Shown: positions 1 to 10,072, counted from the first letter of the stretch. The stretch: 64,000 bases of DNA from Gnetum montanum (GCA_015680685.1 MNCI01015613.1:62001-126000); one strand, 5' to 3'. A program made the numbers and translations. Notes: generated by a model from the letters alone, not told the origin.

Positions 1-540
1 CAAAGGAAAAGGTCTTGCTTACTTTGGACACTGCAAGAACACTAGACATTATTATTGAGGCATGCAACTTCCAAACTAGGAAGGCTAGCAGCAGGTCTGG
101 CAGCATCAGCGTGGAGAGGCAGGCACCAAGGCTGCTAGGAATTGTGGTGATGCGAGTGCTTAGGGGTCCCCGCCCAAGGAAAACATCATGCAGTTCAGCT
201 GTGAGATAGGCTACCCAACTACTGAATTTATTTTAGCCTCGGGTGATGGTGGGGGCTAGAGGATAGCAACATTGTGGCTGGGCCACAATAGTGCTAGAAC
301 TCCAGCAGCAAGCGCTGACTACGGAAGCTACTGCCAAGGCAAAGGACTATGCTAGCGATAGCTTCGGAAAGTCAAAAAGATGTCATATGACATCTCTGGA
401 GGATCAACAAGATGGCAGGGGAAATGACATTGCATATATTTTAGAGAGTGTTTTCTTGGTGTCGTGAACTGCAATGTCCCACCCCATGTCAACACTGCAC
501 ATGCTTGCTTATTTGTAAAGTCATGGATGCATGTTGAGGA
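1..540. other. Unassigned sequence left of the Tat pol 3' UTR
   Basis: No protein family or RNA gene is recognisable here on either strand. The short open frame near the start has no visible domain. The stretch lies beyond the 3' end of the minus-strand Tat pol, so it may be that element's distal 3' UTR or LTR, but no LTR end was found. A perfect 18-bp palindrome sits at 378-395. Confidence 0.4.
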
Positions 541-552
541 TGTGCTGCAAAC

Positions 553-793
553 CCAGTTTAAAGTCTTGGTAGACCATTTGATGTGCTGGTTTAAGGTCTC
601 AATAGACCGTGGTGCACTAGTTTAAGGTCCTAGCAGACCATTTTTGCCAGTTTATAGTCATAGCAGACTACTCTTGCTAGTTTTACATTGTAGTGGACAA
701 GCTTTGCCAATTTTACGTCATAGCGGATGTTGGTTTGCTAGTTTTACATCGTAGCGGATGATGGTTTGGCAATTTTACGTCGTAGCAGACGAT
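553..793. repeat. Tandem dyad (hairpin) array a, about 30-bp period
   Basis: Eight units follow each other at about 30 bp. Each has an AGTTTA/AGTTTTA/AATTTTA box, a 4-base left arm, a 6-base centre (often ATAGCA/GTAGCG) and a 4-base right arm. The arms read GGTC/GACC in units 2 and 3, AGTC/GACT in unit 4, CATC/GATG in unit 7 and CGTC/GACG in unit 8; unit 6 (CGTC/GATG) has one G-T pair. Units 1 and 5 are imperfect. The array follows the minus-strand integrase end directly, where Tat/Ogre elements are known to carry tandem repeats in the 3' UTR. Confidence 0.85.
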
Positions 794-811
794 CGCTTAC
801 CTTGCTCATGT

Positions 812-2100
812 ATCAGATGTAGTATGGCTTGAGATACGAATAATTCATAGGATTTGCAAACTCGTTGCCATCCATGTCTGCTAGCTTGAAGGCTCCATTC
901 CTGTAGGCTTTTGTAACCATAAATGAACCTTCCTAGTTTACTGAGAATTTTTTCACATGCTCATAAACAACCTTGAGAACAAGGTCTCCTTTCTTTACCA
1001 ACCATGGATGTGGGTTTGCATGATGCTTCTGTTATTGCTTATTTTGATATTGCTCTATGCAATCAAGTGTTTGCACGTGCTCCTCCTCTATCAAGTCGAG
1101 GTCGATGATCCTCGACTCATTTTTTTGGGCTTCGCTTACGATGTTTGACAAGATCATTTGAAGTGATGGTACCTGCAGCTTAAGAGGCAACACCACTTCA
1201 GATCCGTAAACAAGACTGTAAGGAGTCTTACTTGTTGCGGTCCTACATGTTGTCCTATAACCCAACAGTGCATAGAGGATTTGCTCATGCCATCTTCTCT
1301 TGCTGTTGTTAAGATTTTTCTTGAGCAAGTTGATGATGGCTTTTTTTGTAGCTTCCACCTATCTGTTTTCTTGCAGGTAGTAGGGCAAGGAGAATAATTG
1401 CCTAGTGCCAAGGTTGTTGCAGAAGGTTTTGGTTTTCGCACTACTAAATTGTGGCCCACTTTCGGTCATAATCATCGTGGGAAGCCCAAACCTTGTCACG
1501 ATGTTATCTAATATGAAGTGGCAAACCTACTGAGATGTAATCTTCCTAAGGGAAATAGCCTCCACCCACTTTGTAAAGTATTCAATGGCAGTGATGATGA
1601 AGCTATGCCTTGTGGAAGAATTAGGCATGATAGGTCCTATGATGTCTAGTCCCCATCGTTGGTATGGTCACGTGATCTACGTTGGATGCAACTCTGTAGG
1701 TGAAACATGTATGAGATTTTTGTATCATTGGCACGTATCACAAGTCTTGACTTTGGCCAGGCAATCCTACTCCATGTGAGGCCATTAGTACCCTAGGAGT
1801 CTGATTTTTGCTACCATGGACCTAGGTGCTATGTGTCCACCACATAGTCCCTCGTGTACTTCATTAATGACCTTGTATGCTTGCTCCACATTTATGCATG
1901 CCAGCAATATGCCGTCAAAGAAGTGTTTGCACAAGGCATTGTCTCCCATGAGCACATATTGCTGAGCATGCTTGCGGATTGCATCCCTTTGGGTAGATGT
2001 CAATCTGCATGGGGACTCGCCATGTTGCAGGTAGGCTTTAATGTTGGCATATCACTCCTGGGTATTTGCAGTGCTAACAGAGGCTACGTGTACCACTTGA
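812..2100 (-). pseudogene. Integrase of a Tat-type Ty3/gypsy retrotransposon, degenerate
   Basis: On the minus strand this encodes the integrase end of pol. The N-terminal zinc-finger region is at about 2003-1785 (HEGLCGGH, then a CDTCQ pair just downstream). The catalytic core begins with WGLDIIGPI near 1630 and continues through TKWVEA, the region of the second acidic residue (TESGPQF, with E where D is expected) and the third acidic residue in VEATKKAI near 1358. Then follow GYRTTCRTATSKTPYSLVYG and a C-terminal tail ending near 820 with ADMDGNEFANP. Several in-frame stops and frame changes make it non-functional. Integrase inserts the cDNA copy into nuclear DNA. It follows RNase H in the order typical of gypsy elements and precedes array a. 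Confidence 0.88.
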
Positions 2101-2132
2101 GTGATAGGCTTCGTACACTCGGTAATCAAAGC

Positions 2133-2596
2133 AGGAAAACTTGCAAACAAGTGTGGTGGCACATTCAATGCTAGGGTGGCCAAGGCGTCTGCTATGGTGT
2201 TTTCATTGCATGGCATGTGTTAAACTTCCGTTGTTGCAAACTGTTTAAGAAAAAAATTTTCTAGGTCATAATAGGACTGCAAGTGAGTAGCTTTGTAGGC
2301 ATAAACCTCAATGATTTGATTCACAACAAGTTGTTAATCACTNGCCTGGCCAAAGTCAAGACTTGTGATACGTGCCAATGATANGTAGGAAAACTTGCAA
2401 ACAAGTGTGGTGGCACATTCAATGCTAGGGTGGCCAAGGCGTCTGCTATGGTGTTTTCATTGCATGGCATGTGTTAAACTTCCGTTGTTGCAAACTGTTT
2501 AAGAAAAAAATTTTCTAGGTCATAATAGGACTGCAAGTGAGTAGCTTTGTAGGCATAAACCTCAATGATTTGATTCACAACAAGTTGTTAATCACT
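2133..2596. repeat. Exact 210-bp duplication bracketed by single Ns (probable assembly artefact)
   Basis: Positions 2133-2342 and 2387-2596 read the same base for base. They are separated by N (2343), 40 bases and N (2384). Those 40 bases (2344-2383) are the exact reverse complement of 1723-1762. The surrounding retrotransposon is heavily mutated, so perfect identity together with N bases points to gap filling or a misjoin rather than biology. The duplicated sequence is the linker between the second RNase H and integrase. Confidence 0.9.
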
Positions 2597-3340
2597 GCGA
2601 ATCACCAAATGTTGGACTTTTAGTGCTTGGGCTGCTAAGAGGCCACTGATAAGTCCTTCGTACTCTGCCATATTGCTCATACAAAGGAACACAAAAAGAT
2701 AAGAAAACAACTTAATATCCCCAAAGGGGAATGTAATGAAAACCATTGTGCTACCACCACGCATAGTTGAGGCACCGTCGAAGTGTAAAGTAGCTTCGAG
2801 ATGAGATGGGACAACGTTGATGGTGCTAACATGCTCATCAGGGAATTTGGGTTCTATGATTACGTGATCATGGATAGGTGAGGTCGTGAGTTGTATTGCT
2901 ATAGCTTGACCTTTCGTCGATGATTGGCTTACATAATGCAAATCGAATTCCGCTGTTATGGTTTTCCACTGGGCTATCCTGCTGCTTTCGTATAGGTTAT
3001 TCGTGATAGCCCGAAGTACATTACTTTTGCAAATGATGTTAACTTTGCTACGAAACAAGTAATGCCTCCACTTTTTTAATTCAAACACTAAGGTGAGGTA
3101 ATTTCTCTCCACTTCATTGTATTTTTCCTCGTATGCTATTAATGCATGACTTAAGTAATACACTGAAATCTCAAAGCTATCTTCTTGCTTCTGACATAAC
3201 AGTGTCACGATCGATGTATCTGAGGTGGAAAGGTAGATGTAGAAAGGCTTATCCCTCTACGATGGGTAAATAGTCGGGAGATGTGAAAGCTATTTCTTCA
3301 GATCATCGAAGGCTTGTTGACATTATGTTGTCCATTTGAA
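2588..3340 (-). pseudogene. RT-linked RNase H plus second (archaeal-type) RNase H of Tat pol
   Basis: The minus frame 3208-2588 is open for 206 residues. It starts inside the RNase H that follows reverse transcriptase (YYLSHALIAYEEKYNEVERN, then LVFELKKWRHYLF). After a spacer it enters a second RNase H-like domain (TLHFDGAST, GGSTMVFITF, MAEYEGLISGLLAAQALKVQ, VIRSD). Two successive RNase H domains are the known hallmark of the Tat/Ogre branch of plant Ty3/gypsy elements. The acidic residues in HFDGA, AEYEGL and RSD are still visible, but stops on both sides show that the polyprotein is dead. RNase H degrades RNA in the RNA-DNA hybrid during reverse transcription. Confidence 0.88.
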
Positions 3341-4030
3341 GTTAACCCCTTTCTTTAGTAAGTGTTGCATGGGGTGTAACTTGTCAGTCAACTTTTCTAT
3401 AAAACTTCTGATGAACTATACCCTACCTTGCAACTCGTGTAATTCTTTAAGGTTTGTAGGGGGCACTAGATTGGTGATGGCCTTAAATTTGTCAGGGTCC
3501 ACTTATATTTCAACCTCTGATACTACAAACCCTAACATGCGTTCGTTTCTCACCTCGAAGACACACTTTTTTGGGTTGAGGCATAAATCATGCATCTGGC
3601 AGCATTTGAGGACTACAACTAGATCGTTGAGGTGATCAATAGCCTCTTTAGATTTGACCGCTATGTCATCCATGTAGTCATTAAGTGTTTCTAGGATGTA
3701 GTCACTAAAGATGTGTGTCATGGCTCTCTAGTAGGTTGCTCTGGTGTTTTTGAGTCCAAAGGGCATCATAGTGTAACAGAAACTACCCCATGGGGTCATG
3801 AAAGTTGTCGTTAACTGATGCTCTGAGTTAATGCGAATTTGGTTGTAACTGAAGAAACCATCCATGAAGGATAATAGAGCATGACCAGCCATAGTGTCGA
3901 TGAGTTGATCTATACTCGGTAGTGGGAAGTTGTCTTTGATCATTTCTTTGTTTAGATCTCAAAAGTCTATATAGATTCATATTCCTCCCATTTTCTTTGA
4001 AACCACAATGATGTTTGACACTCATTCTGA
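3300..4030 (-). pseudogene. Reverse transcriptase of Tat-type gypsy element, degenerate
   Basis: The minus-strand reading gives FPLPSIDQLIDTMAGH, then FMDGFFSYNQI (the first catalytic aspartate motif), FMTPWGSFCYTMMPFGLKN, and after a stop the active-site block YMDDIAVKS near 3670. The region following it (LNPKKCVFEV, MLGFVVSE) and the connection (HPMQHLLKKGVNFKW, near 3340) are also present. In-frame stops fall at about 4025, 3725 and 3500, so this is a relic, although the YMDD core is intact. It lies directly upstream of the two RNase H domains in pol order. Confidence 0.9.
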
Positions 4031-4560
4031 TTAATCAACTACCCAGATGAAACCAGCTTGATACAGCTTGGTGATTTCGTCGCGTACGACCAATGCGATC
4101 TCTGGTTTAACCTTGCGAGCCTTTTGCTTAATTGCTTTCACACGCGGGTCCAAGACAATGCTGTGTTGTATAAGCCTCAGATCTAAGCTCGGCATGTTGT
4201 TATAGGACCACGTGACAACCTCGATGTTATCTTGTAGTATCCTGAATACATCTTTGTGTGTTTGCAAATCTAGAAGGGAGCTAAGTTTTAACATTTTTAC
4301 TTTCCCCTTGGATGTAGTCATAGGTGTTTCAATGAGAGGGTCCTTAGTCACATCCCTGGCCTCTAAATCTAAGGCTTGGACTAGATGTTCAGGCCAATAT
4401 GGGGATGTTTCCAAGGATGCTACCATGCTATCTGCAGATGATTTCTAGTCTATTGATTCTGGGTTCAGTTGTCTTGCAAGCTCTCCATGTGGACCTGTCA
4501 AGGCTAGGGGTGAAGAAAGATCATGATGCATTTCCATTCTTGCTCAACCTACCATAATGA
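4031..4560 (-). pseudogene. Pre-RT linker of Tat pol
   Basis: The minus frame 4426-4031 (131 residues) plus upstream codons to about 4560 leads into reverse transcriptase. The features match the segment between protease and RT of plant gypsy polyproteins: a VTWSYNNMPSLDLRLIQHSI block, KARKVKPEIALVVRDEITKL and AGFIW just before the RT fingers. Homology to pol stops near 4560. Beyond that the sequence is AT-rich and then becomes array b instead of protease, so the polyprotein is interrupted here. Confidence 0.8.
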
Positions 4561-4682
4561 GAAAAATGCGAAGTCAAGTGATACCTGTTTGTGGCAACAA
4601 TGCATAGAAAACATTTGCAAATAAATAATGAAATATCGACAATTGAAATAATTGTAATTTATGATACAAAATTTGCAATCTG

Positions 4683-5010
4683 CTAGTTTAAGGTCGTAGC
4701 GGACTGCCTGGATGCAATAGTACAAAACTGCTAGTTTAAGGTCTTTTCAGACCGCTAACTTGGTTACGTCAAAAGTATTAGTTTAAGGTTTTTATGGACC
4801 ACTAACAGGTTGTGTCTTTAAAGGTAAGTTGTATTAGTTTAAGGTCTTTACGGACAACCAAGGAGTTGAAATTATGAATTAAAATTGCTAGTTTAAGGTC
4901 TTTGCGGACTGTTAACGAGTTATGCTTGCGAAGGTAAGTATTAGTTTAAGGTCTTTGCAGACCGCTAACAAGTTATTCTTGTGAAGGTAAACATCTAGTT
5001 TAAGGTGGGT
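4683..5010. repeat. Tandem dyad (hairpin) array b, about 47-55-bp period
   Basis: Seven units start with TAGTTTAAGG at about 4684, 4733, 4780, 4835, 4890, 4942 and 4996. Arms are mostly GGTC and GACC around a 6-base centre such as TTTGCG, with wobble or single mismatches in some (GGTC/GACT, GGTT/GACC, GGTC/GACA). The right arm is often followed by GCTAAC or ACTAAC. The last unit decays into CG-rich sequence. The array lies between the pre-RT region of the minus-strand pol and the TATA box of plus-strand ORF-X. Units are longer than in array a because the spacers are longer. Confidence 0.85.
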
Positions 5011-5143
5011 CAGGGCTTTCGGTCGGGCCCACGTAACATGATGCAAATAGTGCTGCTACGCTATGGTAGGAGTGCTACAATGTACGGATCATCCCACATT
5101 AATTTGGGTGAGTAAATGATAGGTTCTTTTTCATCGTATTGGC

Positions 5144-5151
5144 TATAAATA
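5144..5151 (+). promoter_or_regulatory. TATA box (TATAAATA) upstream of ORF-X
   Basis: GGCTATAAATAGGGG is a canonical plant TATA context, about 580 bp before the first recognisable ORF-X codons. It could be the promoter of an LTR or of ORF-X itself. No matching second LTR was found in the window, so the choice is open. Confidence 0.55.
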
Positions 5152-6699
5152 GGGGTTTACCCCTAGTAAACTCATCATTTTCACTGTAAGTGCGTAGAGC
5201 CCACATCTAGAGCGTAGAGAGATTGTGCCAACAAAGAGCAAGGCGGTTTAGCGTACCGACCAAGAAATAATCTACAACCGAGATGATGGCACCCAAGAGA
5301 AAATGCAAACACCTAGCACTCACCAAGGTAGATGAGGTGAAAGACACCTTGGGGCATCTTTCGTAGGTGCATGTCGTAGTGTGGGAGGAAACTCCATCAG
5401 CCCAATAAGTTTCTACGCTACCTCTATTTTTCATGCTGCTGTTGTTGCTTCTGCTTTCTTTTTGTTTCTATTTTTGTTTTGCAATCTTTGTTTTCTATCA
5501 TTGTTTTTGTTGTTATTTTGGCTGTTACATTGCCGTTGTTGCCGATTCGGTCGTGATGGTGTATGAACTCTATGCTAAGGTTGCATGCAACGTTTCCTAG
5601 ACCACCATTGCTATGGCTGCCTTGATGTAGAGGTTTAGGTAACTCTGTTGTCCTAGCATGCAAATAGCGTAGCGTACCGACCCTTAGGAGGGTTTGGCCA
5701 TGCTCTTGATTTGACAGCGTAACAAGTATGAGGAGGTGGAAGAAACCCAATGCTGGCTTTATAATGGGGTGCCAGAATCGCTTGCCAAAAACCTTCAGGA
5801 CGTTGGACTCATGGAATTATTCTTGGCCATGAACCCAAGCGTCCCTGCTGCTAAGATGCTTGCCCTAGCTGACTCCTTTTCTGAAAAGGTGGACCGCTTC
5901 TGCACACTTGTGCACGGTGAGCTGGTGGTCCTTGAGATCAATGACCAACTATTTACAGACCTCTTTGATGTCCTTGTTGATGGTCTCCCCGTAGGAGCAA
6001 AGACCAAAAAGGAGGCAAACCATCAGGGAGACATTGAGGAGTGGCTAGGGGCAACGAAAGGGTGAAAGGGGATCCCTATTAAAATGGCCAAGATGAAAGT
6101 GGCTAAAATGGTTTATCCCATCTTCCGTGCCCGTGCTTTCCCCAATCTACTTTCCTAAGGAAAACTCATTGGGATTGAGCAAGGAGGGAGGTCATGGAAG
6201 AGGAGGCCTATTACAATTGGGCCAAGCATCTCTGCAAAGGTTTGCAAGCTGAAATGGTCAAGCTTCATAAGAAGCCTGAGTCTTGTTTCAATGTGCATCA
6301 TGCCTTCTTCATAGCTTCCTTCTGGTGATTCGTAGAATTCTTATTAGTCCATGAGAATGGAGTCTAGGTGATGCAAGATCGTAGCTAGATTTCCAAACCA
6401 TGGATTTTCCCAAGTCTTCCGGACCACTCGAGCCCAAGATCTCCCAGAGGCTATTGGGGAGTCATTTTCAATAACGACTAGGGATCGGGTGGCCCGAAAC
6501 TTCCATGGCCAGGGTAGCATGGGAGAGGTGCCCCCTACTGCTACAGGTAGCGTATCGCAAAGGAAACGCCTCATCACTAAGACGGTGGCCACTAAGTTGC
6601 GGTGAAAAAGGACTTGTCCAGTTGAGAAGCCTTCCCATACAAATGAAGAAGGGGGGCAGAAACTGTAGTTTAAGTTACGTAGAATATAGCCTCCCATTG

Positions 6700-6845
6700 G
6701 TAAATGCTTTTCCCTTTATGTTTTCTATTTTATTTTTTTGGTTGATGCTTATTACGCTATGCTACATTGTGTCGCGTAGTATAGCATACCATCGGTTTTA
6801 AGCTAGTGTGCCCTAGCCTAATGTGAACATTCTTTGCTACCAAAG
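6700..6845 (+). other. Predicted intron 1 of ORF-X
   Basis: A GTAAAT donor at 6700 and an AG acceptor (CTACCAAAG) at 6845 bracket a T-rich stretch with TACGCTATGCTAC and CGCGTAG motifs. The downstream exon would begin in the GAA-rich acidic region. This is the least certain of the four introns. Confidence 0.35.
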
Positions 6846-7249
6846 AAAGAAGAAGAAGAAGAGGAAGAAGGAGAAGAAGTGATGGCCCCCCAATATTGGG
6901 GTAGCTAATAAAGGTTTGGGGGCCTTGGCCACAGAGGAAAGGGCCCCAATCAAGAGAGAAGTAGCTCCTACCACAAAGGAAGAGGCTCCCATCGATGAGG
7001 AAAACGATCCTACTGACGAGGAGGATGTTTCTGCCGACGAGGACGATTCCCCTATTGATGAGAAGGACACTGGTGCCATAAAGGGAAGGGCCCTAGCAAA
7101 TAAATAAAAGGCCCTTGTCAGCCAAGAAGGGACCCCTACTGATGATCTCTTTGCTAAACATAATTTAGCACTGGAGGAGTAGATGGACGTGGAGGGTACT
7201 ACCATGATGTTAAGCTGGCAAGAAGGAGGGGAACTACAACTAAAAACTG

Positions 7250-7428
<179 letters not shown>

Positions 7429-7562
7429 ACACTGCGGTTGACACTGCAGGCCCTTCTTCGATCCACCTATGACCATGGCCGAGACCCCTGATAAGCTTAC
7501 ATTCATGCAATGGGTGGTCAACAACATGATTGACCATCTCAAGTAGATCAATCCAGCAATGG

Positions 7563-7664
7563 GTAAGTGAAGTAGCTATGCTAGAATTCTTTAAGTTGCT
7601 ACGCTAGACCTTAAAGTTGCAAAACCTTTCTACGCTATCGTGACTAAGGCATTTTTATGTGTAG
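7563..7664 (+). other. Predicted intron 3 of ORF-X
   Basis: A strong donor, AATGG|GTAAGTGAAG, and an acceptor, TTTTTATGTGTAG|TCAACAAC, enclose 102 bases with two TACGCTA motifs and no coding character. Confidence 0.55.
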
Positions 7665-8446
7665 TCAACAACTTCTCGCCTCAAGTGGGACCCGAAACAA
7701 GCGATCAAGGTTGACACTATGCTTGCATTGCCACTGGAAGTGACCGAGGTGCCTCATCACATATACGACGAGGCTAGCAAATGCATGAAGACTTGTGGAA
7801 ATGGTTCTAGAAGCTAGAGAAGGAGAAGACCAATCTAACCGTCGAGGTGGGAGAGCTTTGCTCTAGAAATAAATTTCTATTGGCCTGTGATGCCAAAAAT
7901 GGCAGTTGGCACACAGTTTCCATTCATCATGCAAGATATTGGATAGCCATGCGGTGCAACAATGAGGCCACACACAAAATAATTGAGCAGCAAATGCAGA
8001 TGGACTTGTTGGCATAGAAGAACCAGGATTGGAAGGATTATAGCATGAGAGTCTATGAGTGGGGGCAGTCCCAAAAAAACCATAAGCATATGTATAAACT
8101 AGATCATGCCACCTACTATAAATAATACTGGGATGCTTCAGTGAAGTTGTATACTCATGAAGCATTCCTAGATGCCATTGGTGCTTTTGAGGCTTACAAC
8201 AAATTCATGCAATAAGTGATGGTCAGTGAATCCCCTAAGTGGGAAATGAACCTTCCCACAGGGGAGACTGCCACTTCCTCCTTTTCTCCAAGATCGTTAA
8301 GATGGACAGCTATTGAAAAGGAGAAAGTTGCAACAGATGCTGACTTGGGTGATAGATACTGGGCGGATATTATAGAGGAGGTTTGGAAATGCCTTGGGAT
8401 TGGTTAGGATCACATTCCCCTTAAGACAGACATGGGGCCGTCTTAG

Positions 8447-8533
8447 GTTAGTCACTTTCTTGTTATGCAACTATTTATTTCATTCCAGCTTTTACTGAAA
8501 CTCTAGTTGACAACTTCATTTTTTATGATGCAG
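8447..8533 (+). other. Predicted intron 4 of ORF-X
   Basis: The donor is CTTAG|GTTAGTC and the acceptor TTATGATGCAG|ATTCCAG, with a T-rich interior of 87 bases. The last exon would encode an acidic tail (EDENN, EEGDVGEDDAGEDDV) and end at TAA 8627-8629. Confidence 0.5.
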
Positions 8534-8762
8534 ATTCCAGATGAAGAAGTAGGTCCCTATGAGGACGAGAATAATGATGTAGAGGAAGGTGATGTAGGAG
8601 AAGATGATGCAGGGGAAGATGATGTATAACAGCAAGGGATCTTGTTTTGTATTTTTTTGCAAAGATATGGCAAACATTATTTAATAGAAATTATGAATGA
8701 AAAATGAAAAGATTTTTTTTGTTTTGCATATTGTCTATGTGATCATTTTTTATTGTTTTTTG

Positions 8763-9053
8763 CCAGTTTTAGGCCTTGGTGGGCCATAACATAATGTGAA
8801 TGATAAATTTTGTCAGTTTTAGGCCATAGCAGGCCGCATGTAGTTTTAGGACATTTTGGGCCATGGGACAATGTAGTTTTAGGCCATTTCGGGCCATCGC
8901 TAGTTTTAGGCCATTTCGGGCCATGGTTAGTTTTAGGCCATTTTGGGCCGTGGTTAGTTTTAGGCCATTTCGGGCCATGGTTAGTTTTAGGCCATTTTGG
9001 GCCGTGATGTGATGTAAATGAAAATTTTTGCCAATTTTAGGCCTTAGCAGGCC
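8763..9053. repeat. Tandem dyad (hairpin) array c, 26-bp core period, GGCC arms
   Basis: Nine units carry CAGTTTTA or TAGTTTTA (one CAATTTTA), then GGCC, a 6-base centre (ATTTCG, ATTTTG, TTGGTG, ATAGCA or TTAGCA) and GGCC. Eight of nine have perfect GGCC/GGCC arms; the third reads GGAC/GGCC. The central units repeat at 26-27 bp; outer ones are about 50 bp apart and followed by TAACAT(A/G)ATGTGAA. The same unit plan as arrays a and b, but with a different arm sequence, follows the ORF-X stop by about 135 bp. Confidence 0.88.
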
Positions 9054-9059
9054 GTAACA

Positions 9060-9412
9060 TGATGTGAACAGTGAGTATGTGAACGATTTAAAAGAATTAG
9101 TTTGGTACCTAGCATAGATGGATGGATGTGAGGCAAACAGGTGATAAAATGTACAACGGGTGTTAACTGGGAAGTAAGCAGTGGAGTTGCTATGCTATAC
9201 ATAACTACTTTCTGACCCATCGTGGACTTACTGAGGCATAGGGTCGAGAAGCTTTACCGTGGCATTCGTCTACATCATTTTCTTCCTCTTGGAAAGGAAA
9301 ATTAGCCCACACATTTTTTTTCTAAGCGGGTATGTTGGGCCGGCTCTTTCACTGAACAATTAGTGTTCGTAGAGATAGGAGCCTCATTCTTAGAGGTTAC
9401 AACCTCTGAACC
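9060..9412. other. Spacer between array c and the minus-strand protease
   Basis: No recognisable gene. The right part (9230-9412) may be the decayed C-terminal side of the protease-RT linker on the minus strand, but stops are frequent. A GCTATGCTATAC motif at about 9188 belongs to the TACGCTA-like motif set seen around ORF-X. Confidence 0.4.
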
Positions 9413-10048
9413 CTACTCCATATCTACATTATTTATTGCTTGCCCTGCTACCTCATCACCATGGATCACCACCTCCCTGCTTGCATAGGGTAGATGGATC
9501 TCCTGATGTATGGGGGAACAGACAACCCTGAGCTGGGCTAGCCATGACCTCCTTAGGATCAGGTTAAACTCGGGCATCTCTTCCACCATGATAAACATTG
9601 CATTTGTAGGGAACTGGTCCCCTACTACAAAGTCAATGTGGACCATGCCTTTCACCACGACCTGTGCCCCATTGAATGACTTCAAGCATGACATTGTTGT
9701 GGGTTTGATTTGGTCTACCAAACCCAGTTTATCCACAATAGGGAATGGGATGATGTTTGTAGCAACCCCTTCATCAATGTGTACCCTTCGGATCTTATGT
9801 TGACCAATCCGAATTATGATGAATAGAGGTGTTGTCATTACCTGACCCTTATCAAGGTCTTCCCTAATGGAATTGTCACAAAATTTCAATTGGGATGGTT
9901 GTGGTTCTGCAGGCATAGAAGGAAGCATCACCAAGTGAATTACTTTCTCTTCTGCTGGCATGTTCTCATCAACTGGTATTGCCATTAACATGCAAACTAG
10001 GGCCTCACGATGTGTGGTCGAAGTCATTATCAGGTCGTATAGGCTCAA
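9413..10048 (-). pseudogene. Retroviral-type aspartic protease of Tat element
   Basis: A 211-residue open frame on the minus strand. The middle part resembles gypsy protease: a strand leading to VHIDEGVATNIIPFPIVDKL, where the family active site is D-S/T-G-A and here reads D-E-G-V. Then comes VKGMVHIDFVVGDQFPTNAMF and the second conserved block EFNLILRRSWL, where G-R-x-W/F-L is usual. Loss of the DSG triad suggests it is inactive even though the frame is long. The protease would cleave the gag-pol polyprotein. It follows gag across stops at about 10060-10330, and pol does not follow it directly. Confidence 0.8.
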
Positions 10049-10072
10049 CGTTGTGTTCTTTTATTTTAGAGC

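Noticed and set aside
8769-9007. Repeat-protein-like frames on both strands (LGHFGPW, MARNGLKL)
   Set aside because: They are by-products of the 26-bp tandem array; a 26-27-bp period does not keep a frame, and no start or regulatory context exists.
8763-9053. CRISPR-like array (repeat with short dyad)
   Set aside because: Plant nuclear context, no cas genes; spacers are near-identical and too short to be captured sequences.
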